A stretch of 64,000 nucleotides of DNA, taken from positions 124,001-188,000 of the forward strand of contig BPQB01000014.1 of the NCBI GenBank assembly GCA_019973155.2. Direction: 5' to 3'. The notes beneath the pieces are model-generated. The model made no database searches. It was not told where the DNA came from and worked only from the letters and a program-made list of their open reading frames with translations. Below are positions 36,783 to 48,610 of this stretch, one piece after another (the stretch's first letter is position 1; each line of letters begins with the position of its first letter). This DNA is from Phanerochaete sordida. Lineage: Eukaryota > Basidiomycota > Agaricomycetes > Polyporales > Phanerochaetaceae. The position numbers were made by a program, and so were the translations under genes.

Positions 36783-38145
36783 CTACGCGGCGACAGGCGC
36801 AGGCGCCGCGTTCTTCCGCACGTACGGCCGCGGGCCCTGGTCGGTGCACGTCCCCTTTTCGATGTGGTACTTGAGCCCGTTCGGATTCAGGTAGCGCTTT
36901 GTGCAGCCTGCGTTCGGGCACTTGTACTGCTTCTCCCGGTCGCGGTCCTTGCGCCGCCCGCTGATCTTGATGCTCTGCTCGGGCTGCCCGAGCAGCTTCG
37001 CCTTTACACGCGCTGCATGCGATGTCGTTGATGACACAGGTGATGCCGACGGTTGTGGCGGCGGCGGCGGCGGGTAGTAGGGTCGGAACGTCGCGGGCGC
37101 CGGGGAAAGCGGTGGCAGCTCCGCGCGGTAATATGGCTTGCGGCGAGAGATGGAAGGCAAAATGCTGTACGGCTCGGGCGACGGAGAGTGGCTCGGGGAC
37201 ACGGAAGCGTCGGCCGGACGCTGCGGGGTCTCAAGCAAAGCCGGCGGTAAACACGCTGGCGCGCTCGGCTGCGGGGCGAACAAGGGAGATGGCAATGACG
37301 CCGCTTCGCCCAGTTTCGGTGATGGTGAAGAGAATGCCGACGTGACAGGGCTCGATGCTGTTGACACAGAGAAAGTATCGAACAGGCTGGGAGCTGTGCT
37401 GAGCGCAGGAGAGGCCGGAGAGGCGGGTGATGGCGGGTCGACTTCGATCGTCAGGGGAAGAGTGCCCTGAGTCTCGAAGCCAAACGGGTCGTAAGGGTCT
37501 GCAATGTCGGGGAACCCGAGCTCGAGGCCGAGCCCCGGCTCAGGAATGTCGGCGAACGGCGAGACCGAGGGTTGGTATTCGCCTGGCGTCGCGGGCGGGT
37601 ACGGCTTCGGGTAGTCAATCACAATGCTCGCGACGGGTGCGCGACGGGAGGTGGAGTACCCAGCGAGATGAGGCAGATACCTAGCGTACGGCGAGTTCAT
37701 CGACAAGGACGGCGGCTGTAATGTCGTGGAAGGAGCAGGTGTAGGGGAAGGAGGGGCAGGATACACGGGCCTGCCGTCGGCGTCGATGATGACGACATGC
37801 ATCTCCTCGAAGTGGTCGAGGAGGGCGTGCATATCTGGCAAGGTCAACCCGCAGCAGCTGAAATCGGTGCACTATATGCGCGTCAGAACGCGCGAGGACA
37901 CGATATGTGATGACACGCACAAGCTCCATCTCGCGTTCGAGGATGGGACCATAGTCGTCTAACTGTATGCTGAGTGGTGTCGATGGTCGCGAGTCATTTG
38001 ACACGACGTCGGACGCTGGCGAAGGGGCATCGAGCGGAGGTGTTGAGCTAAGAAATATAAGCCAACTTGTAGTGGTACGCGGGCTGTAGACTCACCCTCG
38101 AGGCGGCGGCGGCGCGATGGATGATGATGGTGTAGGGACAGACAT
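36783..38145 (-). CDS. Sfp1-like split C2H2 zinc finger protein
   Basis: Spliced length 421 aa. Exons are 38096-38145, 37921-38047 and 36783-37871, and all joins keep the frame. Start MSVPTPSSSIAPPPPRG. The first finger is CTDFSCCGLTLPDMHALLDH, continuing FEEMH (C60, C65, H79, H84). The second is KQYKCPNAGCTKRYLNPNGL, continuing KYHIEKGTC near the C-terminus (C377, C382, H395, C401). The widely separated fingers and the CCGLTLPD and NPNGLKYH motifs are typical of yeast Sfp1-like proteins. In yeast, Sfp1 controls ribosome biogenesis genes downstream of nutrient signals. The middle is Pro/Ser-rich and disordered. The second finger ends with Cys in place of the last His. Family assignment is good; conservation of function is inferred. 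Confidence 0.87.
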
Positions 38146-41002
38146 GATTCGGAGCAGGACTTGGAGGGAGCGAGGGCGGGGGCGATATAAGGGCGAGATC
38201 AGGGTGGCCGGATGGAGGTCTTCTTCATAAATTGGTGTGCCGTCAAGCTAATCGCCCGGTTCAGCCTAGTGCAGATCCCCGCACGATCCACGCCCACATG
38301 CCAAATTTGCCTTCGCGACAGCCGCGCAACTTTCATCCACCCACTCCCACGCTCCGAAATTCCACTCAATCCATCGGCTTCTCTGCTTCCCGCCCGCGCC
38401 TCCACGCCCGTGCCTCTTGACGCACATCCGCGCTGCCAACAGCGTCCGCGGCGTGGGCCGTGGCGAACAGCACTCCAAATCTTCTGATCGATGGGGGCTG
38501 AGTGGTGGCGGGAAAATTGTCGTCGTCCGCTGGGCGCCACGCGCGGCGTCGGGCCTGGCTCACTTTACGTCGTGGCCGGTGGCGAAGGCGGTCGCGCCAT
38601 GCTGGAGACGGCGGAGAGGGGGATTCGTTTCGCCAGAAGCGTCCAGCAAGCGACGCGGGGCCTGAAGCGTGAGAAACGCTCCGAGGGAAGTCCATCAGAG
38701 CCCTATCTTCGTGGCGTCTTCCAGAAGCGCGATACGTTTGGCTGAGAGATTTCCCGGTCGGCGTGCCTGGCCACAGGCCTCGCTGTCCCAGACCACGACG
38801 GCGGAGGACCGCCGGGCGCATTCCAAGACGTGCTGCTCCGTTCTGAAGGCACCGAGGGTGCTCACGTTGGGCTGTGAGACATGTACGGCACCGCATTTAG
38901 ATCGACGCAGCTACGCAAGCGATGAGGTCAGAGTTATTCACCGAAATGAGGGCCCAGCCCTTGCTCGATCCTACGGCACTGCTCCAGGTTCTGGTACCCG
39001 AGGAGCAATTTCAATGGTGGATGCTAGACGAAGTTTCAGATCATTGCGATAGCGGACAGGGGGTCGATATAGCTCACGGCGGAAATCCAGAGGACGACAG
39101 AACTTCAGCGAAAGGCGCAGAGCGCGATACGGAAGCAACGACGCTGCACTCGTGTGCGTAGCTGATCGCCCAGGATATGGTATGCTGGACCGCTGGACCA
39201 TATCAGAAACGACGTGTGGAGGTGAGCAGGGCAGATGAGGGAAAGAACAGAAAGCAAAGCGCGAGACGACGCGTCGGGGGGCGCGACGTCGTAGGACTGT
39301 GGGAAAGTGCGCCCAGGGGCCCAAACAAAGACAAATATCTCCCGAAAATGCACCCAAGCTGGGTATCCTCGAACGCCATACTTGAAGCCTACATTGCGAC
39401 CAGGATGCGCACAGACTTTTCTTCTATAGTTCTTGCTATGCCGTGGAAGGCCTGCGTAACCGCGCTTGGGGCTCGAAGAGCGCGCCGCGCCCCTCCAAGC
39501 CCCCTGGCCGCCATACAGTCAATTGGCAACCCTCCACCAGGTTCGTGTCGCTTCAAGGTTTGCTGTGGCTGATTCTCCTCCTTTCATCATCGATATAGGA
39601 CCCTTGCGAGCGCAATGCGCGGCTGCCTTCAGCGCTGACGCTCCGGGTCTTGTTGAACTCTCGCAAGGGCTAGTATGGCCAATTCAAAAGTCCCGGGGTG
39701 CTTGAACTGTGTTCTCATAGGAGAACAAGAACCACAGTCCTTTCAATATTTCTGGCTAGGCTACAGTACTCGGAGCCCGGGACGGTGCAGGCGCAGGTAC
39801 GATGCCCTTGTTCCAGGGTTATCGGTTCGCTTCAACGTCTTTCGTAAGACTGGATGGACCCTGGCCTGGCGCGTACTGATCTGTGCAGGCTCGCGAATGA
39901 CCCTATTGATCCTCTCCACCTTCCTCGGGACTCCTGAGTGCTGTCTATATCAGACGAAGTGCTTACGCCGGACATCTCAACGATCCTGGCGCCTGCATTC
40001 CTACCCCGAGTTCGCGGTCACTATGCCGTATACACCACGCATGTGGAGGACAAGGTTACACGCACGCTCGTACGGAACCTGTTCTTGATCATCAGCTTTA
40101 TCCTGGGATGAATGATCCTAGCTATTATGGTCTTCCGCGCAGCGTGCACATTGCTGAAGCCGCCACCGGACCTCACGTCGGAGTGACTCGGTGTTCACAC
40201 TGAGCCTCTTTGACACGGCTTGTCCATCTACTGATGTTGCGGTTGCCACCAGACCGCAGCCCTTAGAGACCAGAAAGTCGAAGGCTTTCTGTTACGGGCA
40301 TGCATGCTGCGCGGGGACGGCCAAGTCACCCCTGCTTAGCTTACGCGGGGCGCGCGGCTCTACCGTCTGCGATGTACTGGGCGGAGCCGCGTCCGTGTGC
40401 CTCGGTGGTCCCTGGCAACCGAGTTTATTCACGTCTGTAGCTCTGAGGAAGGCCACATGAGAGCAGAGTAGCAACTGAGCTCGAGAGGGAGCAAGTTCGA
40501 AAGCTTATTGCGAGGGTGCTGCACCGTCGTGGCGCAGGCTGCAGGCTTCGCCGACGCCCAGAGTGCCCGCAGGCCTCGATGCGCGACACCCGATCATCGC
40601 TGCCACAGCGAACCACAACCATCTCCCCGGCGTGTCGATCCTGCGCGAATCCCGGCTGCGGAGCAGTTCCTCCTACTGCGGGTCATACAGCATTTGTTAC
40701 GTAGCTCTGCGGCACACGCCTGCGGAATTGCTCGACACGGCCCGTCGCAGCATACACAAAGACGCGATAGGAGGCAGAGCATGTCGCACACAGCGCCCAC
40801 AGCTCGGACTGCGACTCTTCCTCTTCACCTCATACCCTCACTAGACGACGTGCATTTGCATTGCTCGAGCGAAGACGACTTCCCTGCACGATTCTTCCCA
40901 GTCTCGGGCTTAGGTGAACGCGTGGAATCAGCCTTCGGCACTGTGGTACCCTGTCCACAAGTCTCTTCCGTGACACTTTGCTTGGACCAGTGAACCCCGA
41001 CC
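38146..41002. other. Intergenic Sfp1-like/TF9
   Basis: About 2.9 kb containing the divergent promoters of the Sfp1-like gene and TF9. No confident gene; a possible coding relic is listed separately. Confidence 0.45.
38922..40111 (+). pseudogene. Possible unrecognised or decayed coding region
   Basis: Several plus-strand pieces look protein-like but do not form a clear gene. They are 38922-39161 (ALLQVLVPEEQFQWWMLDEV), 39466-39705 (SPPFIIDIGPLRAQCAAAFS) and 39854-40111. The last reads DPGLARTDLCRLANDPIDPL, then an in-frame TGA at 39935-39937, then ISDEVLTPDISTILAPAFLP and RNLFLIISFIL. The frame continues coherently across the stop, which suggests a broken gene. No family was recognised. It could equally be chance open frame, or exons of a gene whose introns were not resolved. 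Confidence 0.22.
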
Positions 41003-44000
41003 ATGTCCAGCGACGGAGGCGAGCAGACAGCCTCGCAGTCGGCAACGGAGAAAGCGACAAAGAAGAGAAGGGTGCGGGCGTGTGACCAGTGCAGGCGGCG
41101 TAAAGGTGTGTAGCGTGCGCGTCTGGCTCCGGGACGGAAGAGCTTAACCCATTCTACTCGCAACAGTCAAATGTGAGTCTGTTGTAGACTGGCCGTGACA
41201 TCCACGATGAACAGCGTTCGGACTAGGCGATGGAGCCGAAGTCGCAGGCAACCGGTGTACCAACTGCGTGGCGTTCAAGTATCAGTGCACCTACCTTGCA
41301 GGCAGCGACGTGAGTACGATGGCTCTGCTCGGTAGATGTGGGTTGTGCTGATAGTCTTCCCAGAAACGCTTTTGTGACGTTGAGTACGTATAGACTCGCA
41401 TATATGCGCCTATATCCTCATTCAAGACGCTGCAGATACGTTCAAAACCTCGAAGCGGAACTCACAGAGACGCGGCAGCTCGTTCGGAAGGTGGGCATTC
41501 CATCCGACAGTCCCGCACAAGTCTAGGCCTTGAACACATGCCATCTAGCTCCAAGCCGAGATACACTCTCTTCGAAACGTTTCTAGCAGCCCTCCCGAGT
41601 TTGCAATCGTAGCGAGCAATCCGTCGGAGTACACGCCCCCACCGATAGCCTCCGGCTCGCGACAGACTACGCCATCCGGTCCATGCATGATACGGCTGAC
41701 ACCGCACGCAGAAGAATTGCTTGACGACGACACAGACGAGGAGGGCTTGATCCATGGTTTCAAGAGCCTGAACGTGAAGGCAGAGCAGACCCACTTCCTG
41801 GGACGCTCGAGTAACCTCATGCTCATTCGGACCGCGATGGACCTCAAACAAGAGTACTCGCAGACCGCGGACCCGACCACGCCGAGCGAGCAGCATAGCG
41901 TGTTGACGTCTCGACGTCCACAGTTCTGGGACTACGCGACGGTAAGCCTGCATGAGGCATGGCAAGCATGCGCGCGCTGACCCTCGGCAGCAGACCCTCC
42001 TCCAGCCAGACCCGCCTTACACGTCCTACCCGGAGCCGCTGCTCATGTTCGAGCTCGTCGAGGAGTACTTCCTGCACTTGAACTGCAACTTCCCGCTGCT
42101 GCACCGCCCGACGTTCGAGGCGGGCATCCGCGCGGGCCTACACCTGCGCGATGAGGGCTTCGGCGCGACCGTGCTCCTCGTGTGCGCCATCGGCGCGCGC
42201 TTCTCGCAGAACCCCGCCGTCCTCCACCCCGGCGCGCGCAACTGGCACTGGGCGGGGTGGCAGTGGTTCGACCCCGTGCGCGAGCGCCGCAAGCTCGTGC
42301 CTCTCACGCCTGCGCGGCTGTACGACCTGCAGGTGGCTGCGGTAGGCTCTGTCCTAGCTCGTGTCGGCGGTCGCTCATCTCTCTTGCAGCTCGTCGCGGC
42401 GTATGTCGGCGCGTCGGCGGTCCCGCATGCGATGTACGCTACCATCGGCCACGGGCTGCGACTTGCGCAAGACCTCGGCGCTCACCGTCGGACAACGTAC
42501 CCCGCAATACCCACGGTGGAGAGCGAGCTGAAGAAACGTGCCTTCTGGTATACCTTGCATCTCTGAACGATGACGTGACATCGCTGAACGTCCCTTATCA
42601 AGGTGCCTGGTCGCTATGGACAGAGGCATGTGCTCTGTTTTGGGCAGACCTTGCTCTATTCAGGACGAAGAGTGGGTGTATGCCCTCTGTCATGACGAGA
42701 GATGCTCATCGTATGCCTCCTAGCTATGACTTAGACTACCCAATCGAATGCGACGACGAGTACTGGGAGAATGAGGATCCTACCCTCGCCTTCAAGCAGC
42801 CACCAGGCAGGGCTTCGACAGTAGACTTCTTTACATGCATCCTTCGACTCGGTCGACTGCACGCGTACGCGCTACGAGGCATTGTAAGTTCCTAATCTTA
42901 TACTGTCTGTCGTGGCGCCAACACCGCCTAGTACTCGCTCCACGCAGCAGCCAGAATCCGCACAGACCCACAGTGGGCACAGCAGGTCGTCTCCGAGCTC
43001 GACTCAGGGCTGAACAAGTGGGTCGACTCGATCCCGGACCACCGTGCGCTTCCTCCCCCACCTTCACTCACGCCGCACTCACGTCATCGCAGTGAAGTGG
43101 GATCCGCACCAGCCGAACCTGCTCTTCGTGAACCAATCTGCGCTGCTCTACTCATCGTACTACTCGCTGCAGATCGCCGTGCACCGGCCGTTCATCCCGA
43201 TGCCGCGCAAGCCGTCGCCGCTGTCCTTCCCCTCGCTCGCGATCTGCACGAACGCGGCGCGCTCGTGTATACACGTGCTTGACCGGCAGTACGCCAGGCT
43301 CGGGTCGGCGCTGTTCCACCACTGGCACCAGGTGCGTGGTGTCTGAGATGAGACGGGAGACATGCTGATATGCATACGGTCTAGCTGACGCTGTTCACTG
43401 CGGCTATCATCTTGCTCTTGAATATCTGGGGAAGCAAATACACTGGCGCAGCAGTGGACACTGACAGAGAGATGGCTGAAGTGAAGAAAGCGTTGGATAT
43501 GCTTCAGGCTCTAGAGCCGCGGTGCGTCTGGCAGCCCTGTCTCGCTATCTGGATCGTAATTGACAGGCGTACCACAGATGGAACACTGCTGGACGGTTCT
43601 GGTACGTATCAATCCATGTTCTGTATCGTGCTCTTTCTGACCTGACACAGGGATATCTTGCACGAGCTTGCGACGTTTGTCGATGTACCTGGCCAGAAGA
43701 AGGACCCTCTACACCAGAAGCGCAGACGAGACGATGATAGCAGTGCGGAGCAACAGGTCTCGCCTGCTGCAACCGGCGAAGAGCAAGGGCATCGCAACAT
43801 CGCAGGGTCGAAGCGGGCTGAGCAATACCAGCAATCTGCGTTGTCATCGTCTCCCTCCGCTGCCTCTCCGTTCGCTGCGGGTGACTTCGACTTCACGCTT
43901 CCCATGCACAGCGACGAGCTCGGCCGGCTGCCCGTCGGCGGCGCGGACTTCGACTTCAGCAGCCTGCCCGCGCAGGACCCGTGGCAGTCGCTCGGCGGCC

Positions 44001-44402
44001 CGTCCTTCCACGCCAGCCAGCCCTTCGACCCGGCAGCAGGCGCACCGGGCATGGACCCGACGCTCGAGGCAATCTTCTCGGACCTGCTGCCCGTGTCGTC
44101 GTACGAAGACGCGTTCGCCGCGCTCACGCAGACCGCGCCGCAGTACCCGAACCCGTTCTTCTCTGGGCCAGTGCACCCTGAACCTGCGCCGCCGTCGCAG
44201 CCTGCGTTCGCGCCTGCCCCAGCTGGTGGTCCCGCTGATCCGTCACTCGCAGCGCCCGAGCCTCCGATGTGGACTTCGGAGCTCGGGGGATCGTCGTACG
44301 TGCCTCAAGCTGTTTGTGCGCCAACTTGTCTGACTCATGTTTGTCCGCAGGTGGAATCTGGGACAGTACCTGAACCCAAGCGGCGGGGAGTTCCCGACCT
44401 GA
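41003..44402 (+). CDS. Zn2Cys6 transcription factor TF9
   Basis: Estimated at about 880 aa. The start at 41003 gives MSSDGGEQTASQSATEKATK, then KRRVRACDQCRRRK. The micro-exon 41167-41172 (TCAAAT) encodes Lys rather than Arg before the third cysteine. The 20-nt exon is 41364-41383 (KRFCDVE), leading to YVQNLEAELTE. The linker has FLGRSSNLMLIRTA near 41.81 kb. The fungal_trans domain has LLHRPTFEAGI, CAIGARFSQNP near 42.2 kb and HRPFIPMPRKP near 43.19 kb. The tail has DPTLEAIFSDLLPVSSYEDA near 44.07 kb. A terminal intron (44296-44350) joins LGGSS to WNLGQYLNPSGGEFPT and the stop at 44402. It is the first plus-strand copy. TF6 is closest, with TF13 next. Confidence 0.93.
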
Positions 44403-45061
44403 TCTTCTCGGATTGGCCATCCGTGCCTTGATTTATTTGTGTATATATCTAGTCGTAGTATGACCCGTAGAAACAAGCGTGTTTTGGCCGAAGATGACTT
44501 CATGCGAGTACTGGGACGCAATGTACAGGCATCGTGGCGTCATGATGCAATCACAGCCGACTCGGGCAGTCCGTCGGGCAGCGTATCTCTGCACTACCAC
44601 TGACCGAACAAGAAACAAATACTGGACTTTGCCGACGCATGACCACAACCTCATACCAGCAGGACGTCTGGGTGCTCCGGTGCCGCCGTTGCCCGTGTTT
44701 GTTGCCTGGAGCCTGGTCCAGGCAGCTCATGCGCCTGGACCAAAACACGACGGTGGTATGCCTCCGCGCGGCGAGCTTACATAACGCGCCGCTACTGTAA
44801 AAGTGGTAGCCGCGGGCACATTCCATCGGGACCGAAGCTCAAACTCTCGCTCAAGAGTCCCTATATTCCTCAGGCTTCCGATGGGACGCGCACGCCCTCG
44901 GCTTGTCCACAACTTTGCACTCCACCCACGAGGCTAGCCGCTCGGTAGTCACGTACACCGTCGCATCTTGCCATTGCCACCATCTTCACGGCATTTGACC
45001 CCAGCTTGCTCTCAGCCCGGCGGCTCTCCACCTTGACGATATCCCCCACCATTACGCAAAG
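44403..45061. other. Intergenic TF9/TF10
   Basis: TF9 3' region and TF10 promoter. No gene. About 350 bp before TF10 there is a small palindrome GCCTGGTCCAGGC (44711-44723) flanked by further GCCTGGA copies, reminiscent of the CCTGG-N2-CCAGG core of the shared promoter element. Confidence 0.45.
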
Positions 45062-48000
45062 ATGAGCGACAGAGAAGATGCGGAATACGATGCTGCGTCG
45101 AGGAGGAGACGTCCGAGAGCCTGTGACCAGTGTAGGCGGAGGAAAGGTGCGTCTCACGCAGCCTCAAAGAGGAGTGCTAAAGCCTAATGCATCCACACAG
45201 TCCGATGTGAGTATGCACCTACCTGCCCAGTTTCCCTAGCTCAACGTCATTGCTAGGCGATGGCTCTGAAGAGGACGGCAGGACGTGCTCAACCTGCGTC
45301 TCGTTTAAGGACAAATGCACATACACTGCACCCACTGAGGTCCGCAAGGTGAGTATCAGTCGTATTCTCAAGCCGAATTCTAGCTCACCATACGCAGAGG
45401 CGTTATGTGGATGAAGAGTAAGCTTGAGCCCATACCACAGTTTCGACGAGTTGCTGAGCGTTGTGTAGATACGTCCGAGCTCTGGAATCAGAGGTCACCC
45501 GGCTGCGAATGGTGAACTTACAGGTGTGTCTTCGAATACATATCACTATCGACGTTGAACTAAATCGCCGTCTAGCTACAAGCCCAAGTCAACGTCAACC
45601 TTGCGAAGGAGTCGTCTCCGGCGGCGAGCACGCCGTCAACGAGCAGTACTACAGCGTACTCGCCTCCCAATCATTCGCCGCCGTCGCCGCCAGACCAGCA
45701 GGTCAAAGAGGAGGAGCCTGATGACGACAGCTTCCTCGAAGGCTTCAAATTCATGAGTCTGAACGACAACAAGCACGTCAGCTTCATGGGTCGCTCCAGC
45801 AACTTCCCTCTCATTTCCGCGGCGATCAAGATGAAGGCGGAGCTGGTTCAGGACGACGCTGCTTCACCATTCGGGACGAATGCACAAGCCGCTATGATGT
45901 CGTGCAATCGTCGTCCCGAATTCTGGACCAATATCACGGTACGCCCTCGCTCTCAATCCACCGCCACGCTTTCTGACTTGCACCTCAGGACTTCATATCA
46001 CCAGACCCGCCATACACCGACTTCCCCGACCCGGTCGTCCTCAGCGAGCTCCTCGAGACGTACTACCAGCGCGTACATCCGAATTACCCCCTTCTGCACT
46101 GGCCCACGTTCCTGCAAAGCATCAACAGCGGGCTTCATCTCACCGACGAGCCGTTCGGTGCCGTCCTCCTCCTTGTGTGTGCCCTCGGCGCCCGCTTCTC
46201 GACCAACCCCGCCACGCTCCCCGCCGGCGCCACGAACTGGCAGTGGGCAGGCTGGCAATGGTACGACCAGGTCCGCGTCGCGCGCAAGCTCATGCCGCTC
46301 ACGACGACGACGCTGTACGACCTGCAGCTCGCGACGGTGAGACCGCTGCGTCCTTGGTACGCGCATACATGCTGACAAGACGCAGCTCGCAGGAGCGTAC
46401 GTCGCCAGTCTGGCGGTACCACATGCAAACTACTCCATCGTCGGGCATGGGCTGCGTCTCGCCCAGGACCTGGGTGCACACAGGCGTATGACTTACAGCG
46501 CCATACCCACCGTCGAGGGCGAGCTGAGAAAACGCGCGTTCTGGTATGTCGCACGACTACGGGATTTTCTGCATCTCTGACACTCCCTCAGGTGTCTCAT
46601 CGCGATGGACAGAGCAATGTGTACTGTCCTAGGGAGGCCGTGCAGCATCCAGGATGAAGAGTAAGCGTCGGCGTTCCACGCAGCTCTTCCTCGGCTCATT
46701 CGTTTCTCCAGGTTCGATTTGGACTATCCCATCGAATGCGATGACGAGTACTGGGTAACGGATGACCCGCAGCAGGCTTTCAAACAGCCACCTGGAAAGC
46801 CTGCTATGGTCATACACTTCATACAGTCTCTCAAGCTGACCGAGATCCACACGCGGGCCCTGCGTACTATCGTACGTTACGCCAGAACTCTCTTAAGTTT
46901 CATGCTCATCCGGCCTCCAGTATTCTCTGCAAGGTGCCAGGGATCTTCAGGACCCCCAGCGTGCACAGCAGATGGTCGCGGACCTGGACTCCGACCTGAA
47001 CAAGTGGGAGGCGTCCATTCCCGAACACTGTACGTCCACTTCTCCTAGCTCTGCGGACCGGCAGCTAATCTTCACAACCAGTGCGATACAGTCCCACACG
47101 GGAAGACAACCCCTACGCGTCGCAGGCCGCCTCGCTCTACGCGGCATACTGCAATTTGCGCATCTTCATTCACCGGCCGTTCATCATGATGACACGCAGG
47201 GTGTCCGTGCCGTTCCCGTCACTCGCGATCTGCACGAATGCTGCCCGGTCGTGTATCCAGGTCCTCGATCGGCACTTCATACTCTCCGGCGGGCCTGTGG
47301 TCGTCTATCAGTATCATTTGGTACGCTGCATACCCCAAGTATCGTGATAGCGAAGTTGACACAGGCACAGGCATCACTGTTCTCGGCTGCAATCATCCTT
47401 CTGCTGCACGTCTCGCAAGGGGTACGCGCTGGCACAGTTACAGATGCCGCTAAGGAGTGCACACATGTACGCACGGCGCTTCGCGTACTCAAGAATCTCG
47501 AGACATAGTCAGTCTTTTCTTCAGTCTGCCTTTCCATAGCTGACAGATCCGCCAGCTGGAGCCTCGCCGGTCGCTTTTGGGATATCTTGAATGACCTCAT
47601 GACCGCTCTTGAGTCTGCGCAGCGCAACGGCTCGCGGAGGGCAGCGGCGCGAACAGGCAATTTTTCGAACTTCCAGTTCGGCACCACCACGACGCTGCTC
47701 CCGGGCATGCAGCCCTCGATTTTCACCGAGCAGCCCATGCAGGCGTCGTCGTCGAGCGCGTCATCGCCGGTGTACGGCTGCGGCATGAGCAGCACCGCGC
47801 CGAGCACGCTCGCACCGACGCGCGCGTGGCAGTCCGCACAGGCGGTGTCCGCGGCCGACGCGCAACAGTACACGCTCATGGAGGGCACGGACCCCGACCT
47901 CGACGCGATCTTCGCCGAGCTCCTCCCGACGCTCCCGTACGACGACGCGCTCGCGGCCGTCGCGCAGCAGCTCTTCCCCATCAACACCGTCTTCGACGGC

Positions 48001-48171
48001 AGCGCCGCGCAGCCCGTGCTCGGCGACATCGCGAGCGCAGGCGGTGTGTTTCCGAGCCCCGCGACGATCGCGCAGGCGTACGGTGCTTACGTGCCCAGTT
48101 TTGGGGTGTCCTCGGGTGGGCTGAGGTCTGATGTTGGAGTGCGCGGAGAAGATGAAGATATCATTGGATAG
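45062..48171 (+). CDS. Zn2Cys6 transcription factor TF10
   Basis: The exon structure was read most completely here. Exon 1 is 45062-45146 (MSDREDAEYDAASRRRRPRA, then CDQCRRRK), the micro-exon 45201-45206 (TCCGAT), exon 3 45257-45348 (the second half of the zinc cluster, GSEEDGRTCSTCVSFKDKC) and the 20-nt exon 45398-45417. The coiled coil (YVRALESEVTRLRMVNLQ), linker (DDDSFLEGFKFM, FMGRSSNFPLISAA) and fungal_trans exons follow: LLHWPTFLQSI, CALGARFSTNP, RLAQDLGAHRRMTY, DYPIECDDEYW and HRPFIMMTRR. The last exon carries LAGRFWDILNDLMTALESAQ and DPDLDAIFAELLPTLPYDDA. About 14 exons, roughly 800 aa. HRPTF is HWPTF here. TF1 shares the same linker block, and TF14 and TF5 are next. Confidence 0.94.
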
Positions 48172-48610
48172 ATAGCGACACGATGCCTGTGATGTACTAT
48201 AGAAGTTGTATTATTTTGTCCCCGGCTTCGCGAACGATGTATCCTGTGGCTGTGTTGGGTGTCTGTTGAGTCACTTGAGTGTCTGCCAAGTGTCTGCGGT
48301 TGTTGTGATGGCGCTCGACACTTTCGCCGTTTCAGGCAGCGTGCTGTAACTCTTCTTCGTACCATGAACATCGGCACCCGCTCACATTCCAGTCGTGGTG
48401 ATTGTCCGCAGCGTCGCATAGCCAAGTGGGCAAAATTCAATCATGGCTCCATCAGGTGCGGGCTGCGGCACCGTACCGTTGACGCTCTGCTTGTATGCGT
48501 CTTGACTCTTGTCCTTGACACCCGCGTGCACTCCTGCAACCTGAACGTGCGGAGAATCTCTGGTCTCTGCAACAATTTCAATCAATTTCGGTCCACTTCG
48601 CGGTTTCAAC
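48172..48610. other. Intergenic TF10/TF11
   Basis: Short gap with the TF10 3' UTR and the TF11 promoter. No gene and no copy of the shared promoter element was seen. Confidence 0.5.
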
